Assembly (NCBI GenBank): GCA_014804645.1
Contig: JAAUZI010000049.1
Coordinates: forward strand, 101,217 to 165,216
DNA: 64,000 nt
Source of the DNA: Lachnospiraceae bacterium
GTDB taxonomy: Bacteria; Bacillota; Clostridia; Lachnospirales; Lachnospiraceae
Direction: 5' to 3'
Made by a program: the position numbers and the translations under genes. Below are positions 57,302 to 64,000 of the stretch, piece by piece. Each line of letters starts with the position of its first letter. The stretch's first letter is position 1. The notes beneath the pieces were generated by a model. That model was not told where the DNA came from and searched no databases. It saw nothing but the letters and a program-made list of their open reading frames with translations.

Positions 57302-57372
57302 ATTGCAATGTAATTATTCAAAACTGTAATTTAATATTTCGAAGAGCAAGCGACAGAATGGAGGAAAAATCT

Positions 57373-57836
57373 ATGGAATATTGTGAGGTTTGTGATAGAA
57401 TTGAATTGACAAAAATGGAAATAATCCATATTTTGTCAAAGAATTGAATACGGGATATGTTGTGATTGGAGATCATCAACGAATTAAAGGTTATTCCTTG
57501 TTTCTGTGCAAGGAGCATGCAACGGAATTGCATTTCTTGGAACCGGATTTTAGAGATGAATTTCTTCATGAAATGGCAATTGTGGCAGAGGCTGTTTACA
57601 ACGCGTTTAAGCCAGATAAGCTGAACTATGAGCTTTTAGGTGCAGGTAGCGGTGTTCATATGCATTGGCATATTTTTCCCAGAAGAAAAGGAGACACTGA
57701 TACGGGAGGGCCTGTCTGGAAATTAGGTTCGGAATTGGTAGCGGATGAATTTCTGCCGACGCCGGAGGAATTAGATGATTTAAAAACCCGACTGCGTATA
57801 GAATTAGATAAGCTATTGGAAAAGGAAAAACAATGA
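57373..57836 (+). pseudogene. HIT-family hydrolase, frameshifted
   Basis: The N-terminus MEYCEVCDRIELTK (57373) matches HIT proteins, and the remainder, from NTGYVVIGDHQRIKGY to the catalytic GVHMHWHIFPRR (HxHxH), continues in another frame. Adding one base in the five-A run at 57411-57415 restores a continuous 154-residue protein with NNPYFVKE. HIT proteins hydrolyse or transfer nucleotides. The change is either a true one-base deletion, a slippage site or a sequencing error in the homopolymer. The C-terminal part alone (57444-57836) is open but lacks the N-terminal cysteines. Confidence 0.8.
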
Positions 57837-58209
57837 TTTTATGCTGCTTTGCATCATAAAAAGCATAGAAAATACCACAAAAAGCGCTATTCAATTGCTA
57901 TGAGGATTGGCCGTGTGGCTGCTATAATCGAGTAATTTTCAATAAGAATTAGGTATATTGACTAATAATGCTTTGAACATGGTGTTAGGAGGGCATGTTG
58001 CTGGGGAAGGTTCTGGCAAAGAAAGTACTTGCTCATGACACTGACGGCGCGCGGAAAACATATAGTGATCTGTTAGATATTTATTTTTGATAATGGGAGA
58101 TTGTCATGTGGACGAATGTCAATTCATATTGCGACAGTTTCATTTTTACTCCGCTGCTATAAAAAGGCAGATTTTCTGAGTATGCTATTATGCCACGGGA
58201 GGTAAATCA
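57837..58209 (+). other. Intergenic stretch carrying att-like copy 2
   Basis: These 373 bases hold no convincing gene. The tuf-end copy lies at 57909-57936. A 32-codon frame from 57995 (MLLGKVLAKKVLAHDTDG) has AGGAGGG only one base upstream and looks like a gene remnant. A GGGAGG ribosome binding site at the right end serves the AraC-type gene. Confidence 0.6.
57909..57936 (+). other. Att-like repeat, copy 2 (tuf 3' end fragment)
   Basis: GGCCGTGTGGCTGCTATA then ATCGAGTAAT, differing from the tuf end in 3 of 28 bases. It still reads G-R-V-A-A-I-I-E-stop. There is no tuf coding sequence upstream of it. Confidence 0.7.
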
Positions 58210-59097
58210 ATGCTGCAGCCATATGACCTGATGGAACAATTGTTATCTGCTATAGAAGACCATATCACAGAGATGGTGACGATATCTGATTTGTCAAAAA
58301 AATTTTATATTTCTGAGGTTCATTTGCAACGCCTCTTTAAGTTTGCCTTTGGGATTCCTTTGGCTGGATATATTCGTTCCAGAAAACTGGCTGCCAGTGT
58401 AGAGAAACTGTTGTCAACAGAATACCGTATCATCGATATTGCAAATGAATATGGCTTTACGCATGAACAGGCTTATATACGCGCCTTTAAAAAAGAGTAC
58501 CACATTACTCCCGGGGAACTGCGCAGATCGGGAACGGTTATCAAAGTGTTTCCACCGCTGCAGATTTTTCCAGAGAATAAGCTACAAAGTGGAGCGATGT
58601 TTGGCCCGGATATTGTTATGGTGCCGGAATTTCAGGTGATAGGAAGGCGTTATGTTGTGCCGTTTGACCAGTCGGTTGTGCTTCCGCCTCAACTTGCGAA
58701 GAGCTTCTGGGAGGAGGACAGTTTCAGAATTAAAAATGTTGCAGAAACAAATGTCTATTATGGTGTAACCCGCATTGGTGATTTGAAGGATGGTTATTCA
58801 CACTACATGCCTTCTGTCAAAGTAAATGACATTTCTCATATACCGGAAGGAATGATGGCGGACTGTTTCCCTACCAGCATGTGTGCCAGATTCCACTATA
58901 TCGGCAAACATCATTATTATGATATCAATGTGGACATGGCCAGAGGTATGTATGATGCTATTTGTGATTTTGCGAATAAGGAAGGAAAGAAATATGAAAT
59001 GCAAAATCAGAAATTGTATTTTGAACGTGTTAGCGATGAGGATTATGACGGGACATATTGTCAGATGGAATGGTTTACGCCCATACGTCAATTATGA
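58210..59097 (+). CDS. AraC-family regulator with a GyrI-like effector domain
   Basis: A 295-residue transcription factor. The N-terminal AraC-type double HTH (residues 5-105: ISDLSKKFYISEVHLQRLFKFAFG, IIDIANEYGFTHEQAYIRAFKKEYHITP) is followed by a GyrI/SOUL-like small-molecule-binding domain (residues 130-295; MVPEFQVIGRRYVVPF, DGTYCQMEWFTPI). This Rob/BmrR-like layout senses drugs or metabolites. CGGGAGG lies eight bases before the ATG. It is in the second island module; the target is not known. Confidence 0.9.
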   Translation: MLQPYDLMEQLLSAIEDHITEMVTISDLSKKFYISEVHLQRLFKFAFGIPLAGYIRSRKLAASVEKLLSTEYRIIDIANEYGFTHEQAYIRAFKKEYHITPGELRRSGTVIKVFPPLQIFPENKLQSGAMFGPDIVMVPEFQVIGRRYVVPFDQSVVLPPQLAKSFWEEDSFRIKNVAETNVYYGVTRIGDLKDGYSHYMPSVKVNDISHIPEGMMADCFPTSMCARFHYIGKHHYYDINVDMARGMYDAICDFANKEGKKYEMQNQKLYFERVSDEDYDGTYCQMEWFTPIRQL

Positions 59098-59256
59098 TAT
59101 AAATGGTTCATCTGCTCTATGCGGATTGTGTTAGAATGAGAATGCGATCTGTATGGAGCATTTTTATTTCTGCGGATAGCAATATGGCTGTCATCCTGAT
59201 TTGAGCTGCGGCAGGAGCGCCATAGGTGTGAGTTTACGGAAAGGCAGGGCTATTAC

Positions 59257-60084
59257 ATGATTGAATTACCAGAGGTATATGTTTTAGCGGAGCAGATTAA
59301 CAGGACAATAGTGGGGAAAACGGTGAAAAAGGTGATTGCCAATGCAGTTCCCCATGGGTTTGCGTCATTTACGGGGGATCCATCCCAATATTCTGAGCTG
59401 CTGGTCGGAAAAAGAATTATGGGAGCCAGTCCCGATACAGGGACAATGGATATCTGGGACTGTAATGTGGAAGTGATATGCGGAGACATGCTCTTATCCC
59501 TCAGTACACCTGTCAAATATTTTGAGCCAGGAGAGAAACTGCCGAGATCCCATCAGCTGCTTCTTGAATTTGAAGATGATTCCTGCATGTGCTGTACGGT
59601 ACAGATGTGGGGGTCCATGCTTTGTGTTCCCTATTCAGAAGTTTTGCCGAGACGGCATCAGGGTCCCACTCCACTGACGGATGCTTTTGATGAAACCTAT
59701 TTTGATCAGTTGTGGCGCCGGGAGAAACCTTCACTTAGTATAAAAGCGCTTTTGGCCACGCAAAAGCGGATTCCGGGACTTGGGAATGGCGTACTGCAAG
59801 ATATTCTGTTTCAAGCAGGAATTCATCCAAAGAGAAAGCTGCAGTCTATTGGAGAAGAAGAAAAAGCGAAATTATATCAAAGTATCAAATCAACGCTAAA
59901 AGAGATGAGGGACTGTGGTGGCCGGGATACAGAGAAGGATTTATTTAACCGTCCGGGGGGATATAAGACCATATTGTCGGCAAAGACGCTAAAGTATCCC
60001 TGTAAAAAATGCGGCAGTACCCTGATACGTGAATCCTATCTGGGCGGAAATATCTATTACTGCCCAATATGCCAGAGACAATAG
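59257..60084 (+). CDS. MutM/Nei-family DNA glycosylase-like protein lacking the catalytic proline
   Basis: A 275-residue protein with the Fpg/Nei architecture: N-terminal MIELPEVYVLAEQINR, the beta-sandwich, the H2TH region RIPGLGNGVLQDILFQAGIHP and a C-terminal zinc finger (CKKCGSTLIRESYLG, CPICQ). Active family members begin Met-Pro-Glu; here residue 2 is Ile, so the nucleophilic N-terminal proline is missing although Glu3 is kept. It may be an inactive DNA-binding relative, or use another chemistry. The ribosome binding site is weak (AGGCAGGG). The gene sits between the AraC-type gene and a GNAT fusion. Confidence 0.85.
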   Translation: MIELPEVYVLAEQINRTIVGKTVKKVIANAVPHGFASFTGDPSQYSELLVGKRIMGASPDTGTMDIWDCNVEVICGDMLLSLSTPVKYFEPGEKLPRSHQLLLEFEDDSCMCCTVQMWGSMLCVPYSEVLPRRHQGPTPLTDAFDETYFDQLWRREKPSLSIKALLATQKRIPGLGNGVLQDILFQAGIHPKRKLQSIGEEEKAKLYQSIKSTLKEMRDCGGRDTEKDLFNRPGGYKTILSAKTLKYPCKKCGSTLIRESYLGGNIYYCPICQRQ

Positions 60085-60170
60085 GCGATCGAGTGCGGGG
60101 CTGTTCCGCGAGATCAGAAAAATGGTTGACGGTGAAACATATAAGAATTTGACCGGGGAAGGAAGAAAGT

Positions 60171-61682
60171 ATGGGAGATACGACAATAAATTATGAGGAA
60201 CTGGGCTTTGGGTTTCACACATTTAGAAAGGAAATCTGTGCGGAGCTGGGTGAAACTTTTTGGAATGAACTTGTTAAAGATATCGAGTTACCCGACATGG
60301 ATTCCGAGTGCAAATGTCAATGCCATAATATGTATCTGTTTATGAAACGTTTTGAAGAAATGACAGATAAAGATACTTTGAAGAAAATATTATGCAAAGT
60401 AAGGCATGGATTACACCCGTCACAATGCGCGGGGACTCATGAGAGATTTGTGGAAATAGGCGATTTGGATGAATATCTTGGTGATGGCGAAGACGGAGTG
60501 AAAGAATTTGCCATGCTGAACCGTGAGAAAAAGGATTTTTACGGACAGGAGATCACGGATGAAGTTTTAGAGTTTATAAAACAAAATCCGAAAATGTTAA
60601 CTGCTGTAAGAAGGGGAAACAAACTGTACACGATGGCTTTCCCCAATAATATGCAGGAGTATATAAAAGCCACCGATGAAAAAATGAAACGATATCATGC
60701 ATGCCACTGTCCTTTTGCAAAAGAATCCATTTTATCAGAAAACATTGTGTCATCTGCATTATGCAATTGTAGTTTAGGTCACGTGATGAATTGTTATGAA
60801 GGATTTATGGGAAGAGAATTGAAAGGTAGAGTTATTCGTTCTGTGCTCAGTGGTGATCTGACCTGTGAATATGAGATTGAAATACCGGAGGACATTATGC
60901 AGAAGTATGTTGTTGCGGATCGGATCATCGCCTCAAATTATTTCAATTATTATAGGGCATTTGCAAGGTCGGGTATCATTGATCTTCATGAGGGTTCCGT
61001 TAGCTGGATCATTCCGTGCAAAGGAGAGAAAGGCCCATCCCTTGCTTTTCACATTCATTTGAATGAAGAAAACGCCGAAAGCGAAATAAAGGCTTTGTGT
61101 CAAGGCATCCGTAGGGGTGAGGTGCCGCAGATGTGGATTGTGACGCCGGATGCCACTCCTGATAATATTATTGATATTATGGAGCAAAACGGTTTCAAGA
61201 ATTTGTCGGGAGAAGATGACGAGCCAGCGATGTTGTTACGTAAAAAAGATTTCCGTCCATACAGAGAGGAAAACAGCCTGATCACCTGTCGGAAAGTAAG
61301 TACAATGGAAGATTTTAGATCATGGATAGACGTAGTAAATACGGCATTGCATGGTTGGGATATGATCGATGCGGAACACTATTTTACGTGGGTGAAAAGT
61401 GAACATATCAAGATCTATTTAGCTGAGATCGATGGGGTCGCTGTTTCAACGTGCGCAACAATCCAAAATGGAAACACAGGCTCATTGGAATTTGTATCGA
61501 CTCTTGAGCAATATCGAAGAAAGAAAGCGGCAGCTTTATTATCTTCCTGTGCAATAGATGACCTGTTAAACAATGGCGCAGAAACAGTAACGCTTGGTGC
61601 GTGCGGTGACGCCGTACATTTGTACAAGGGATTAGGTTTTAAAAAATATTTTAATAATATTATTTTGAAATACGGATTTTGA
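60171..61682 (+). CDS. Cysteine-rich domain (DUF6144-like) fused to a GNAT acetyltransferase
   Basis: A 503-residue protein. Residues 1-235 hold many cysteines and histidines in blocks CKCQCHNMYL, CHCPFAKES and CNCSLGHVMNCYEG, similar to DUF6144-type proteins as I know them; metal binding is likely. Residues from about 255 to 503 form a GNAT region ending in EFVSTLEQYRRKKAAALLSSCAIDDL (acetyl-CoA loop Q/R-x-x-(R/K)-x-(A/G)) and LGACGDAVHLYKGLGFKKYF. GGAAGGA precedes the ATG. The fusion is unbroken. The substrate is unknown. The gene is the last before the third tuf-end repeat. Confidence 0.78.
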   Translation: MGDTTINYEELGFGFHTFRKEICAELGETFWNELVKDIELPDMDSECKCQCHNMYLFMKRFEEMTDKDTLKKILCKVRHGLHPSQCAGTHERFVEIGDLDEYLGDGEDGVKEFAMLNREKKDFYGQEITDEVLEFIKQNPKMLTAVRRGNKLYTMAFPNNMQEYIKATDEKMKRYHACHCPFAKESILSENIVSSALCNCSLGHVMNCYEGFMGRELKGRVIRSVLSGDLTCEYEIEIPEDIMQKYVVADRIIASNYFNYYRAFARSGIIDLHEGSVSWIIPCKGEKGPSLAFHIHLNEENAESEIKALCQGIRRGEVPQMWIVTPDATPDNIIDIMEQNGFKNLSGEDDEPAMLLRKKDFRPYREENSLITCRKVSTMEDFRSWIDVVNTALHGWDMIDAEHYFTWVKSEHIKIYLAEIDGVAVSTCATIQNGNTGSLEFVSTLEQYRRKKAAALLSSCAIDDLLNNGAETVTLGACGDAVHLYKGLGFKKYFNNIILKYGF

Positions 61683-61774
61683 TATACTTTTGATCGACTT
61701 GTTACTTATATGATTGTTTTGCGTTGCTTTGTAATGGCAAGGAGAAATACAATTTCCTTGACGATAAATTACAT

Positions 61775-61826
61775 GAGAGTGGCAGAACTGCTGGTTTCGG
61801 GCGTGTGGCTACCATCATCGAGTAAT
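61775..61826 (+). other. Att-like repeat, copy 3 (tuf 3' end fragment)
   Basis: A 52-base in-frame relic of the tuf end reading [20 protein letters not shown], matching the resident tuf end at 44 of 52 bases. Several differences are third-position silent changes. A terminator follows 20 bases later, as it would after a native tuf gene. Confidence 0.78.
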
Positions 61827-61846
61827 TGAATATTGCTTAGAATTAA

Positions 61847-61880
61847 GGGGCTTTCCGAGAAACCGGAAAGCCTCTCTTTG
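61847..61880 (+). terminator. Rho-independent terminator behind tuf-end copy 3
   Basis: GGCTTTCCG (61849-61857) pairs perfectly with CGGAAAGCC (61864-61872) around AGAAAC, then TCTCTTTG. It may be the displaced original terminator of tuf. Confidence 0.75.
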
Positions 61881-61947
61881 TATGGCAGTCTTTTAAAAAG
61901 CCACCTGCATATTGATCGCCAATCTCCCCTGGTAGCTCTGATTTACC

Positions 61948-61976
61948 TTGTAATGTATCTAACACGATGATATAAT
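61948..61976 (+). promoter_or_regulatory. Sigma-A promoter of the M3 peptidase gene
   Basis: TTGTAA and TATAAT with a 17-base spacer, about 60 bases before the gene. Confidence 0.65.
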
Positions 61977-62037
61977 CAAAGCTATAAATGAAAATTAGGA
62001 GAGAGACATTATATGCCAAAGGGCAAAAGGGGCCAAT

Positions 62038-63561
62038 ATGAAATTTTCAACATGGAATTATACGAGACCTGATTATTCAGAAGTAAAGAAAAAAATAAGT
62101 CACTATAAAGACAAGATGCAGAACGCCACGTCCTATCAGATGCTCCGCGATGCATGGCTGGACGTAAAAAGAGAAATAGAATATATGGAATTTCAAGAAG
62201 AAATTATCTATATACGCCATCTGTGCGGAATAGATTATCAATACAGTCTGGAGGAAGTTGAAATACAAAACAAAGAGGAGCCTCCGGTGTATGCGCTGCG
62301 CGATGAGTGCAATAGGATAGCGGCGGCGTCTGGGTATCGCTATGAGTTGGAACGGGAGTTTGGAAAACAGATTTTTGCGAATATTGATCAGCATAAGGCG
62401 GCGGAAAATTCGGACAGTATGAGATTGCAGTCGGAAGAATCAGCGCTGAAAATGCAGTACAGAAAATTGATGGCAAAGGATAGCCGTGACGATGAAGCGC
62501 TGTATCAAGTGTTCCGAAAGCTGATAGAGGTCCGCTGTGAGCTTGCGGACAGCCTTGGCTATAGTAGCTATATAGACCTCGGATACCACATTCAGAGAAG
62601 GCAGGATTACGGGACAAGAGAGATAGCGGACTTCCGCCGCAATATCCAAAAATATGTTACGCCCGCAGTGGCTGAAATAAAGGCAAAGGGAGTTGATTTT
62701 GGCCATCCTTCTGCAGTTGCCGCAAGCTCTGGGGAGCTGATTTCCGCCATTGCCACAATGTTTAAAGATCTGTCTTATGAAGCGGGAAACTATATTGAGG
62801 AGATGGTGCAGAAGGAGCTGTACGACCTGGACACAAGGGCGAATAAGCGCAGTATCCTGTTTACATGCTGTATGCTGCCATATGAGAAACTCCCTTTTGT
62901 CATTGGAAATTATACAGGCGATGGAATGGAAACGGGATATATCGTCCACGAATTCGGTCACGGTTTCGCCTTTTATACCGCGGCGAGAAAACAGCCGTTA
63001 TATGAATTACATCGCTCTTCCCCCGCTGTGAATGAAATACATTCCAAGACAATGGAACACTTTATGTTTCCCTATTTAAATATGTTTGTAGGAGAACATA
63101 AAAAAGAGTATATACGGAATCATTTGATGCAGCAGCTTGAAAATCTGGCATATCGGTGTGCTATAGATGAATTTGAGCATCTGATGTATGACAGAAATAT
63201 GTCAAGGGTACAGCTTTGTGAGTTGTGGGCTGATATTTCAAACAGATACATTCCCTGGAACAATATACCTCTGGAAGATATACATCAGGGAAAATGCTGG
63301 CCGCGCCAGACACATATAGTTGAAAGTCCGTTTTATTATATACAGTACAACATTGCGCAAATCAGTACTTATGAGTTCTATCTTAAGATGAAAAACAACT
63401 TTGAGCAGGCCTGGTCAGACTATGTGAGGCTGTGTAGCGAAGGAGGAAGTAAATCCTATCTGGAATTACTGGAAACCGCTCATTTATCCAATCCATTCAC
63501 CGGAAACACATTAGAGGATATATGCCAGCCTGTTGTGGATGAGTTGTACTGCCTCTTATAA
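62038..63561 (+). CDS. M3-family oligoendopeptidase
   Basis: A 507-residue zinc metallopeptidase with the thimet-type active site HEFGH in GYIVHEFGHGFAFYTA (near residue 304) and a downstream Glu-rich helix (SKTMEHFMFPYL). It lacks a signal peptide. At 507 residues it is shorter than many PepF enzymes (about 560-600). The first residues MKFSTWNYTRPDYSEVKKK are typical of clostridial M3 peptidases. AGGGG is six bases upstream. It degrades short peptides in the cytoplasm. Confidence 0.88.
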   Translation: MKFSTWNYTRPDYSEVKKKISHYKDKMQNATSYQMLRDAWLDVKREIEYMEFQEEIIYIRHLCGIDYQYSLEEVEIQNKEEPPVYALRDECNRIAAASGYRYELEREFGKQIFANIDQHKAAENSDSMRLQSEESALKMQYRKLMAKDSRDDEALYQVFRKLIEVRCELADSLGYSSYIDLGYHIQRRQDYGTREIADFRRNIQKYVTPAVAEIKAKGVDFGHPSAVAASSGELISAIATMFKDLSYEAGNYIEEMVQKELYDLDTRANKRSILFTCCMLPYEKLPFVIGNYTGDGMETGYIVHEFGHGFAFYTAARKQPLYELHRSSPAVNEIHSKTMEHFMFPYLNMFVGEHKKEYIRNHLMQQLENLAYRCAIDEFEHLMYDRNMSRVQLCELWADISNRYIPWNNIPLEDIHQGKCWPRQTHIVESPFYYIQYNIAQISTYEFYLKMKNNFEQAWSDYVRLCSEGGSKSYLELLETAHLSNPFTGNTLEDICQPVVDELYCLL

Positions 63562-63654
63562 AATTATATCTCATAATGTGGGATGTTGTGTAAAATGTAA
63601 GCTGAGAAGGACTTCGGCGATTTCAACAGGACATATTAAATTAGGCAGATACCT

Positions 63655-63810
63655 ATGATAAGATATAGTGCAGCATATTTGAATTTGCAGAAAAAAGAGG
63701 CGGCTGAACAAAATGATTTTGGAATAAAACCGCAAAAACAGAAACATAACAATTTGGAAGAGGAATTGCTCAATGATTACCCTGGACAACATCGAAAAAG
63801 AATACAATAA
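63655..63810 (+). CDS. Possible 51-residue protein overlapping the ABC ATPase start
   Basis: A hydrophilic, helical, Gln/Lys-rich frame (MIRYSAAYLNLQKKEAAEQ) with AGGCAG upstream. It overlaps the ABC ATPase start by 38 bases. It may be a small coupled protein; there is no family match I can name. Confidence 0.3.
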   Translation: MIRYSAAYLNLQKKEAAEQNDFGIKPQKQKHNNLEEELLNDYPGQHRKRIQ

Positions 63811-64000
63811 AAAAGTAGTTTTACGTGACGTCAATATGGTGATTGAGCGGGGGCAGTCCATTGCCTTTACTGGACATAACGGATGTGGGAAAAGTACCTT
63901 GTTAAAAATTATCGCAGGTTTGGTACAGCCAACAAAAGGAAATGTGAATTATGAGCGATCAATCCAGTTTCATTATGTCCCGGAACATTTTCCGCAAATG
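63773..64000 (+). CDS. ABC transporter ATP-binding protein, N-terminal fragment
   Basis: The first 76 residues of an ABC ATPase that runs off the right edge. MITLDNIEKEYNKKVVLRDVNM and the Walker A GHNGCGKST, then LLKIIAGLVQPTKG, are diagnostic. The Q-loop, signature and Walker B lie outside the window. Subfamily (exporter, as for ABC-2 systems) is likely but not certain. GAGGAA is the ribosome binding site. Confidence 0.9.
   Translation, partial: MITLDNIEKEYNKKVVLRDVNMVIERGQSIAFTGHNGCGKSTLLKIIAGLVQPTKGNVNYERSIQFHYVPEHFPQM

Larger units (their letters stand above)
61683..62037 (+). other. Intergenic stretch with att-like copy 3, terminator and promoter
   Basis: These 355 bases contain no full gene. 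They hold the tuf-end copy (61775-61826), a terminator (61847-61880) and a promoter (61948-61976). A 19-codon frame from 62013 (MPKGKRGQYEIF) with AGGAGA upstream overlaps the start of the peptidase and could be a leader peptide or remnant. Confidence 0.6.

Noticed and set aside
57995..58090. A 32-codon frame (MLLGKVLAKK) before the AraC-type gene
   Set aside because: The ribosome binding site is one base from the ATG and the product looks like a gene scrap, so I list it only in the intergenic entry.
53013..61826. A complete integrative element with integrase
   Set aside because: No recombinase, relaxase or phage structural gene lies between the tuf-end repeats; only the repeats and cargo can be supported.

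Overview
The window looks like a chromosome segment of an anaerobic, probably motile Lachnospiraceae-type Clostridium (Firmicutes). The basis is the gene families and their order: rpmG-secE-nusG-rplKA, rplJL-rpoBC and rpsL-rpsG-fusA-tuf, a T-box-controlled valyl-tRNA synthetase, an L10 leader, AAGGAGG ribosome binding sites and plant-polysaccharide glycosidases. Positions 1-53,000 read as GC-rich core genome. From 53,100 onward the sequence turns AT-rich and has the character of an accessory island. No species can be assigned by eye. I saw no rRNA, tRNA or CRISPR array.

Layout: (1) 1-2,865: end of a surface-sugar cluster (FkbM methyltransferase tail, pentulose-phosphate epimerase, IspD-like cytidylyltransferase, zinc alcohol dehydrogenase), which could together make a CDP-ribitol-like precursor. 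(2) 2,880-4,449: flagellin behind a clear sigma-28 promoter. (3) 4,466-14,032: GH43, GH3 and large GH2 glycosidases, then a protein joining a LacI-type sugar-binding domain to a GGDEF domain, which suggests sugar-sensitive c-di-GMP signalling. (4) 14,152-17,185: MraY-like transferase, GreA and an unusual HAD phosphatase-CPBP protease fusion. (5) 17,212-23,672: glutamate synthase gltB and gltD, separated by a nested inverted-repeat element. (6) 23,734-28,264: small DUF2716-like gene, T-box valS and asnA. (7) 28,405-42,093: ribosomal and RNA polymerase operons, interrupted by a polytopic membrane protein gene. (8) 42,117-46,940, minus strand: ECF sigma factor, small membrane protein, transglutaminase lipoprotein, type II secretion/pilus F protein and four pseudopilin-like proteins. 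(9) 47,082-53,011: rfbD, then rpsL-rpsG-fusA-tuf.

(10) 53,013-61,826: the most interesting part. The last codons of tuf recur twice downstream, at 57,909-57,936 and 61,775-61,826, as degenerate but in-frame copies ending in the tuf stop codon. This is the pattern left by elements inserting into the 3' end of tuf. The first module carries a two-gene unit: a 140-residue unknown protein overlapping a 922-residue fusion of a SAMHD1-like HD hydrolase and a phosphoribosyltransferase-like domain. I regard this as a candidate defence or conflict system. It also holds an IS256-type transposase remnant, a P-loop kinase and a frameshifted HIT gene. The second module carries an AraC/GyrI-like regulator, a MutM/Nei-family protein lacking the catalytic proline, and a cysteine-rich-GNAT fusion. 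(11) 61,948-64,000: M3-family peptidase and the start of an ABC transporter ATPase.
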